NCBI GenBank assembly: GCA_024449915.1
Contig: JAMZAV010002033.1
Span: 1 to 64,000, forward strand
Origin: Sweltsa coloradensis
Lineage: Eukaryota > Arthropoda > Insecta > Plecoptera > Chloroperlidae
Direction of reading: 5' to 3'
Length of the DNA: 64,000 bases
Shown in pieces: positions 57,927-64,000 of this stretch (the stretch's first letter is position 1; each line of letters begins with the position of its first letter). A model generated the notes under the pieces. That model ran no database searches and was not told where the DNA came from. It saw only the letters and a list, made by a program, of their open reading frames with translations. A program made the position numbers and the translations under genes.

Positions 57927-58865
57927 GGGGCGGTATTCTAAGCCCCTGTCTCCTAAGCCCCTGGACCCTTTTTTGGCTTCTAAGCCCCTGTGACCGAAGG
58001 TTGTGCTACACGTTGCGAAGCGGGGCTAAGAAGACAAACCGGTCCGGGCTTTAGAAGACTAAAAGTCTTCTTAGGCCCTGTCTCCTAACGCCCGCACGAT
58101 GTTTTTGTTCGGTCGCACACGTTGCAAGGCGGGCTGTACTTTGCTCGAGGTGAAACCATAAATTCCAAAATGTTGGTGGTGGGTGGGGGTGGGGGGATAA
58201 AAATAAATCATTAGCAATATTCGATTAATTAGATATTGCTTAACGTCTCATTTGACTCGAAAATGTTCACCTCAAAAAACTCAAAAAACACCTCAAAAAA
58301 CTCAAATTAAAACCTTTATTTCTATAGATTCTGGCTAACTTTTTCAACTTTTTCTTCCAAACGTCAATACATCACCATTACCTTAATGTGCATGTGAAAT
58401 ATAAACGTTGTATCCCCACCCGTTTGGTCAGAATCGGCCCAAATGTCACGAAAATATCGCACTAAAAACCGAAAAAAATCGTAAAAGTACGATATTCATG
58501 AGAAATATTTCTTCGATTCCGTATCCGTATCCGTATCCGATTCCGATGCCGTATTCGGGTAGAGAGCGAACAAACAGACAGAAAAAAACACACGAGCTAA
58601 ATTTTTTGGGGGGTCGGTGAAATTGAAGTCTTCGCTTCGCTCATCCAAAAATCGATAATAATAAACACTTCAAAATTCGTTATCATTTCTTATGGCTCAT
58701 GGGAACGAACAAGGTTTTCGTGCGGGCGTTAGGAGACAGGGCCTAAGAAGACTTTTAGTCTTCTTAGCCCCGCTTCGCAACGTGTAGCACAACCGTCGGT
58801 CACAGGGGCTTAGAAGCCAAAAAAAGGTCCGGGGCTTAGGAGACAGGGGCTTAGAAGCGGACACC
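57927..58865. mobile_element. TIR element, family F, inserted in the LINE (F2)
   Basis: The 8-bp target duplication TTTCTACC is at 57919-57926 and 58866-58873. The ends are GGGGCGGTATTCTAAGCCCC on the left and the complement of GGTGTCCGCTTCTAAGCCCC on the right, so it lies opposite to F1. The arms are nearly identical to those of F1. Its interior contains GATATTGCTTAACGTCTCAT and the nested family B element at 58305-58648. Confidence 0.9.
58305..58648 (-). mobile_element. family B element, 3'-truncated, nested in F2 (B4)
   Basis: Reverse-oriented: AAAACCTTTATTTCTATAGA (body), CACCCGTTTGGTCAGAATCG, poly-G/T tract and the 5' end CTTCGCTTCGCTCATCCAAA. A short run of (CCGTAT)n-like hexamers (58518-58555) replaces part of the usual sequence. 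Confidence 0.75.
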
Positions 58866-59511
58866 TTTCTACCAGTTCTCTCCATTTCTTTCTATCCTCC
58901 CAGAGTCTTTCTTCATTAATTCTTTCCCATGATTTTCCTCTTTCTTCAATGTTCCATTTTATTTGGTCCCGCCATCTATCTCTTGGCCGGCCAACTCTTC
59001 GCACTCCCCCACATGTACGTTCAAATTCTCGTCTTGGGATTCTGTCTTGCTTCATTCTTCTTACATGTCCATACCACCTGAGTCTTTCTTTTCCTATTTT
59101 ATTTCGTAAACTTTCCACTCCTAGTTTGTTTCTTATTGTTTTGCTCCGTACCTTGTCTATTTTTGTTAAGGCTACAGAACTTCTTAAAAATTTCATCTCT
59201 GCTGCTTGTAATCTGCTGTCTTCCTTTCCTCCTATTGTCCATGTCACGGATGCATATGATATTATTGGGAGGAAATACATTTTGTACAATAACATCTTGC
59301 ACCTGGATGATATTTCTTCTTTCCATAATAGTTTACGTACACTTTGGTAAAATTTTCTTCATAAAAGTAGAAAAATATTAACGTTTCTAGGTTTATTTAA
59401 ACAATCAGTATTACATGTCCATCATTCAGCAACCAAAGGGTTACAATGAAATGATGTGCGGTTGGGGGAGGGGGGGTTGCCAAACATGCCTAGATTGCTC
59501 TAAGTGAAGAA

Positions 59512-59539
59512 TATAAATACCCCTTATACCCAATCTTCA
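59512..59539 (+). promoter_or_regulatory. candidate TATA promoter, copy 1
   Basis: TATAAATA at 59512-59519 with an initiator-like TTCATTG centred at 59539. An ATG follows at 59562. The same arrangement is at 63042 in copy 2. Confidence 0.35.
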
Positions 59540-59561
59540 TTGCAGAAACTTGGACTACAAA

Positions 59562-59683
59562 ATGTTCATCGATTCTACTTACAAGTACCGCTATGTGAGC
59601 ACAAGTACTAACCGTGACCGAAACACGAACCCTAACATTACAATAATTTATGGTTTTCAAGCCTTTAAATTAATTTCAGGAAG
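59562..59683 (+). CDS. candidate first exon, copy 1 (unknown protein)
   Basis: ATG 50 bases after the TATA box opens about 40 codons (MFIDSTYKYRYVSTSTN...), ending at a strong donor, GGAAG|GTAATG. The frame closes with TAA immediately after the GT if not spliced. Tyr/Ser/Thr/Asn-rich, no signal peptide, no family recognised. The segment is identical in copy 2, which fits either recent duplication or constraint. Confidence 0.3.
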
Positions 59684-60179
59684 GTAATGGTAGTGGTATT
59701 ATAGCATGACTGGCCTAGCCTAAGCCTTGTTTAATGACCTTTCACATGAATTACCTAGCTTTTACACAAATTTATCTTCGAACCTCATACCCAAAGCTTC
59801 GGTTTATGAAATTAATGTGGGTCACATCATGACACAAACTTAACTCCAAGTTCAGGTAAAACTTCACATCACAATCTATTTAAAACAATTCAGTGGTGTA
59901 GGCCCTATTTAGTGTCGTAACAAGCAGACAGCAGCAAAGTCATCAACGCTTATCATTAGATTACGAAAAGTGCAATTAAAGAGATATCAAGCTATGATCA
60001 ATAATGGCACCCAATGAAATAATTTCAGGCTAGAGAAGGCCGGGTGAGTGACCTTGGATGGTAAACCAACTAAATATTGTGTCAGTTAAAACTGGGATTA
60101 AGAATAGGCTATGGTTCAGATGTGGCAAACTTTCTACACAACGGTAGTTTCACAGACATTTCTGTGACTTCAATAATCT

Positions 60180-61400
60180 CCAACGATAGGCCTACATTTT
60201 AATAACGGAGGCCTAGTGACAAGTGTTTAATCCCAACCCAGTGTTAAAACTCATAGGCTAGGCATTTAGCCTATAATTGCTTGTAGGCTAAGTATCACAA
60301 ATTATTTCTATTGGGGGCTAATTGCATGTATGGAAATCAGAGTGTAGGTCGAGGATTCAGTTTATGAATGAAGTTTTGGGAAGAAACACATTTTTTTTTT
60401 TTTTTTTTACTTTTATGGGAATAGGCCTACTAGGTAATTTTTTAAAAATATTGGAATTTGAAAGCCTTGGTAAAATTTACTATTTTGTGTGAACTTGGAA
60501 CACATGTAAAGTTCCTTTATAAGTTCCAAGCGCTGAACTGCAGCAGTAACCGCACCAAATTCAGGAGTAGGCCTACAGAATTTTTATATTTGACTGTCTG
60601 ATACATCAAACTATTTGATTTGATTTCAATAATTTCCTTTCTTTCAAGAATAAACAGGTAGCCAAATTTAGATCGGAATTGTGAGAAATGTTCTACAAAT
60701 TTTTATGGATCAGTAATTTGTAACTGTAAGTGAACTTACTTGCTTAGGCCTACTAGTAGATTCCTATTTTAGAGAAATGCTACTTCCTTTTTTGACATAA
60801 GGTAGCAACTTAGGCAGGGTTCCTGATTTTTTTGATTTTTATTAAAAAAATCAAAAATCATGATTTTTTTATATTTAAATCGATTTTTTTGATTTTTTAA
60901 AATTTTTATGTAAATCGGACTATTATTTATTCAAATTGAAATTCTAGACTGGTGTAGGCCTATTAGGGGCCTATAGGCCTACAATTTTATATGCAAAACC
61001 CTTCACTCTTGGTTTAATTTTAGGCTGTTTAGGCCAACCAGGTACGGGTCTAGGCCTACTACGTAAGAAACATGAAATAAAAAGTTTTAGGGAGGGGTGG
61101 GTTTAAACATAGCTAGCTGCTAGGGCATATTATCTGTCAATTTGGTGAAAATTAATATTTAATTATTAATCACATCATATAGAGGTAGGCCTATTACCTT
61201 TGGAGGTTACAGATGAGATAGGTAACAATTAAATCGATACGACTAGTACTGCATTTGCATAGGTAATGATTTATTGAAAATTGAAATAGAAAATGCGGCC
61301 AGAGGCCTACATTCACAAATCGCAAGACAAACTGGCTCGTCACGAAAGTGTCTAGGCCTAGGAACTAATTGTTATTTAGGCCTACTAGTATTTAATTAGT
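60180..61400. repeat. cluster of WAGGCCTA octamers
   Basis: About a dozen TAGGCCTA-like palindromes lie in 1.2 kb, both inside and outside the hAT element. The poly-T run at 60391-60409 lies within. No gene seen in 59690-60800 beyond the exon candidate. Confidence 0.7.
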
Positions 61401-61905
61401 AATTAGGATTAGCATTACTGATTGTCATTTAGTACTTTGTATAAAAAAACCAGCTTACTTTCCTTTTTTACACCAAGCCTGTTACGCAAACGGGAGTGGA
61501 CAAGATTGAATGCACGAGAATGCCCTCTCAACCCCAGCTGAAGAAGCTGTAGCAGTTAGTAATTGCTGCAAAATGCAGTATTCTCTTTCACCTATTAGGT
61601 CTCCTATGCCTATCTCATTGGACTTCATGCGCTTGAAAAGAGTCCACCACGTGAGTGGGGCCATGCTTGTCATTATTCCCTTATCAAAATTGAGCGTTAG
61701 TTTTTATCACAATAATTATTGTATATGACTGTGCCCTAGTGTGTTAGGACCTAGGAATGAAGTTTTAAAAGCCTATACCAGGTCTAGAAGACCTGTGAAA
61801 TCATTGATCACTGCCTCAGAGTCATTTGGATCATTTTTGTAATATTTGATTTAAATCAATGATTTTTTTAATAAAAATCATTTGATTTAAATCAATTTTA
61901 CCCTG
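60815..61905. mobile_element. hAT transposon remnant with 8-bp TSD
   Basis: The perfect 8-bp duplication AACTTAGG is at 60807-60814 and 61906-61913. Ends are CAGGGTTCCTGATT and, on the other strand, CAGGGTAAAATTGATT; both continue into GATTTTT/AAATCA-rich subterminal sequence. It encloses a decayed transposase tail on the minus strand. The 1,091-bp length means most of the autonomous element has been lost. Confidence 0.9.
61415..61677 (-). pseudogene. hAT transposase C-terminal dimerisation region, frameshifted
   Basis: Reads ...LLTATASSAGVERAFSCI, matching the hAT C-terminal (dimerisation) signature with its SSxxxERxFS core. At 61505-61508 one extra base shifts the frame. The next frame continues LVHSRLRNRLGVKKESKLVF and reaches a stop at 61415-61417, the normal length for this domain's end. 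The DDE catalytic part and the BED zinc finger are absent. The orientation fits the surrounding element. Confidence 0.85.
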
Positions 61906-61913
61906 AACTTAGG

Positions 61914-62754
61914 TAAAGCTGAGTGTTGCCTTTTCTGAAGACAAAATACATGCCCGGTAGCCTAGGCCTATATTATTTGTTTCAGGTCATTTTATCAATT
62001 GTTTGTTATACAAGTTTTAAGATACAACATTCGCTAAGTATTGTTTCTGCTCTTTCTCGTGAGCAATATTCTTTTTGCCTTGCCTACAATGTATTTGTTT
62101 TGAAGTGCAGAAACTTTGTTAGGTTGTTTGTTGGATCTCATATTTGGAAATCCGAAAATGACTTCTCGGGACACCGGGGACCAAAGTTTTAAAATTGGCG
62201 TTTTGATCAAAACGTCACTTGATAACGTCAATGTTTTGTGGTTTGAATGAAATTCAAGTTTTGAATCTTTCTACTGACATTGTGAGATAAACTTGCTACG
62301 CTGTTCTTCCCTACAGTTATTTTTCCCCGCGAGCCAAACAATGCCGAGTACGTGACCAATCAAATACGAGTATCAATGCTCGTACACCCAAAAAACCTCA
62401 GACAAAAATAGGCCAACTACACATATTACATGTTTTATCCAAAGTCTTTGAGTTTCCTTTTTTGTTTACGTTTTCCAACCGTAGTGCCAAACCTAATCTA
62501 TAAATACAGTAAGTACATTTGAATATTTAAGCAAGATCTAATTTCAACAATCCACGATTTGTGTCGGCAAAACTCAATGTTTCATAACATAAAAATAACA
62601 AAGATACGTTGTGGAAGAACTCGCATGAATGCTAATAGGTATTTAACACGAGGTGCCGTGAATGTTGGCAGATCTAAGGCAACGTGGCCCCAGGACCAAG
62701 GGACTAGACCAGGGGTCCGGGGAAAGTGCGGCTCCAGGGGTTTGGGTCTAAAAA
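61914..62754. other. unassigned sequence between hAT and second duplication copy
   Basis: No gene supported; ORFs of 65-109 codons have no domain. Confidence 0.35.
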
Positions 62755-62820
62755 TCTGCTGTCTTCCTTTCCTCCTATTGTCCATGTCACGGATGCATAT
62801 GTTATGGGAGGAAATACAGT
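62755..62820 (-). mobile_element. 65-bp LINE fragment near the duplication breakpoint
   Basis: AATCTGCTGTCTTCCTTTCC through GGAAATACAG matches 59210-59277 of the LINE with a small deletion. It lies about 40 bases before copy 2 begins and has none of the adjoining LINE sequence. Confidence 0.8.
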
Positions 62821-63041
62821 TTTACAAACACTGGACTTTATATTTGTCATTTTGTCCAAATAAGACATTGGGTTTAAGTTCTTCATAAAGTAGAAAAATA
62901 TTAACGTTTCTAGGTTTATTTAAACAATCAGTATTACATGTCCATCATTCAGCAACCAAAGGGTTACAATGAAATGATGTGCGGTTGGGGGAGGGGGCCC
63001 GGGGGGTTGCCAAACATGCCTAGATTGCTCTAAGTGAAGAA

Positions 63042-63069
63042 TATAAATACCCCTTATACCCAATCTTCA
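63042..63069 (+). promoter_or_regulatory. candidate TATA promoter, copy 2
   Basis: Same TATAAATA and initiator-like pair as 59512-59539, 3530 bases downstream. Confidence 0.3.
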
Positions 63070-63091
63070 TTGCAGAAACTTGGACTACAAA

Positions 63092-63213
63092 ATGTTCATC
63101 GATTCTACTTACAAGTACCGCTATGTGAGCACAAGTACTAACCGTGACCGAAACACGAACCCTAACATTACAATAATTTATGGTTTTCAAGCCTTTAAAT
63201 TAATTTCAGGAAG
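63092..63213 (+). CDS. candidate first exon, copy 2 (unknown protein)
   Basis: Identical to 59562-59683, including the ATG and the GGAAG|GTAATG donor. The rest of any gene would lie beyond the window's right edge. Confidence 0.3.
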
Positions 63214-64000
63214 GTAATGGTAGTGGTATTATAGCATGACTGGCCTAGCCTAAGCCTTGTTTAATGACCTTTCACATGAATTACCTAGCTTTTACACAAA
63301 TTTATCTTCGAACCTCATACCCAAAGCTTCGGTTTATGAAATTAATGTGGGTCACATCATGACACAAACTTAACTCCAAGTTCAGGTAAAACTTCACATC
63401 ACAATCTATTTAAAACAATTCAGTGGTGTAGGCCCTATTTAGTGTCGTAACAAGCAGACAGCAGCAAAGTCATCAACGCTTATCATTAGATTACGAAAAG
63501 TGCAATTAAAGAGATATCAAGCTATGATCAATAATGGCACCCAATGAAATAATTTCAGGCTAGAGAAGGCCGGGTGAGTGACCTTGGATGGTAAACCAAC
63601 TAAATATTGTGTCAGTTAAAACTGGGATTAAGAATAGGCTATGGTTCAGATGTGGCAAACTTTCTACACAACGGTAGTTTCACAGACATTTCTGTGACTT
63701 CAATAATCTCCAACGATAGGCCTACATCTAATATGACGGAGGCCTAGTGACAAGTGTTTAATCCCAACCCAATGTTAAACTCATAGGCTAGGCATTTAGC
63801 CTATAATTGCTTGTAGGCTAAGTATCACAAATTATTTCTATTGGGGGCTAATTGCATGTATGGAAATCAGAGTGTAGGTCGAGGATTCAGTTTATGAATG
63901 AAGTTTTGGGAAGAAACACATTTTTTTTTTTTTTTTTTTACTTTTATGGGAATACTAGGTAATTTTTAAAAAATATTGGAAATTTGAAAGCCTTGGTAAA

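Larger units (their letters stand above)
57857..59352 (-). pseudogene. reverse transcriptase C-terminus, LINE, split by element F2
   Basis: About 180 codons of the C-terminal part of a LINE polymerase. Visible motifs are YASVTWTIGG (the conserved tail of the RT region), LQAAEMKFLR, LRWYGHVRRM and GRPRDRW, in that order, followed by a Trp/Glu/Arg-rich helix. The frame is open from the truncation point (59352) to the F2 insertion at 58866. It resumes on the far side at 57926 and reaches a stop at 57857-57859 when F2 and one copy of its 8-bp duplication are ignored. The 161-codon ORF that ends inside F2 is thus an artefact of the insertion. The catalytic RT domain (YxDD) and the endonuclease are missing, so this copy is dead. 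Confidence 0.85.
57776..59354 (-). mobile_element. 5'-truncated LINE (non-LTR retrotransposon) interrupted by a DNA element
   Basis: The minus-strand insertion has an (ATT)n tail at its 3' end (57776-57788 on the plus strand). It is 5'-truncated at about 59354 and flanked by the 8-bp duplication TTCTTCAT (57768-57775 and 59355-59362). It carries the end of a reverse-transcriptase ORF and a short 3' UTR of about 70 bases. A short 3' UTR with a microsatellite tail is seen in RTE-like and CR1-like lineages; the clade cannot be fixed from this fragment. Confidence 0.85.
57752..60480 (+). repeat. large direct duplication, copy 1 (interrupted by a LINE)
   Basis: 57752-57775 plus 59355-60480 matches 62860-64000 with only a few percent of differences; the offset downstream of the G-rich stretch is 3530 bases. 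The LINE at 57776-59354 is absent from copy 2, which keeps the empty site. Copy 2 runs off the window, so the full unit length is unknown. Confidence 0.9.
62860..64000 (+). repeat. large direct duplication, copy 2 (without LINE; continues past window)
   Basis: Matches copy 1 from CAAATAAGACAT onward. At 62878-62889 it has GTTCTTCATAAAG, the uninterrupted form of the site where copy 1 carries the LINE. Differences include a GGGCCC insertion near 62998 and loss of one AGGCCT hexamer near 63955. Confidence 0.9.

Noticed and set aside
58810..59295. 161-codon ORF as a host gene
   Set aside because: It is a LINE reverse-transcriptase tail; its last residues come from the inserted element F2.

Overview
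This window looks like gene-poor, repeat-rich nuclear DNA of a metazoan. There is no operon layout, no long intact ORF and no prokaryotic gene. Instead it holds DNA transposons with target-site duplications, a 5'-truncated LINE, tRNA-derived SINE pieces, minisatellites, microsatellites and many poly-G/poly-C runs. The dense WAGGCCTA motif and the repeat style suggest a marine invertebrate, possibly an echinoderm or another deuterostome. That placement is an impression with low confidence; no conserved host gene is complete enough to confirm it.

Layout. 1-9 kb: a degenerate GCCCGAAA array, one GC3-rich candidate exon on the minus strand (2529-2998), a rolling-circle-like element (4059-4603), a foldback element with a 10-bp flanking repeat (7192-7705), a core-promoter-like site (7915-7954) and a hairpin MITE (8885-9052). 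9.9-15.2 kb: a 33-bp minisatellite, several short tandem duplications and one tRNA-like gene with an odd anticodon arm. 15.6-27.5 kb: several copies of 'GATGAGCG' elements, a 70/71-bp satellite and a TTAA-type MITE arm. 27.5-40 kb: mostly unassigned AT-rich sequence with one candidate first exon (29579-29715) and one more GATGAGCG element. 40.6-46.6 kb: a 1.04-kb element with 8-bp TSDs, a 630-bp palindromic MITE and a 1.93-kb hAT element hosting two nested elements. 47-55 kb: a SINE with a (TAA)n tail, a possible 5' exon with promoter, and three more rolling-circle-like elements. 55.7-57.2 kb: an 18-copy, ~79-bp satellite. 57.75 kb to the end: a ~3.5-kb direct duplication. Its first copy carries a LINE, interrupted by a TIR element, itself interrupted by another element. 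A 1,091-bp hAT with an 8-bp TSD and a decayed transposase tail lies between the copies.

The most interesting signal is a set of at least five internally different element families (A to E) that share one 3' terminus. That terminus is a short hairpin with arms AACGC and GCGTT, followed by TTCCTAG and then T. Just inside it lies a motif that is the inverse complement of that family's own 5' end, and the motif changes together with the 5' end from family to family. Asymmetric terminal inverted repeats plus a subterminal 3' hairpin match published descriptions of Helitron2/Helentron rolling-circle elements. All copies here are non-autonomous; no Rep/helicase ORF is present in the window.

There is no gene system acting together here in the usual sense. 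The information lies in the insertion history: nested insertions, empty sites and paired ends that can be read base by base.
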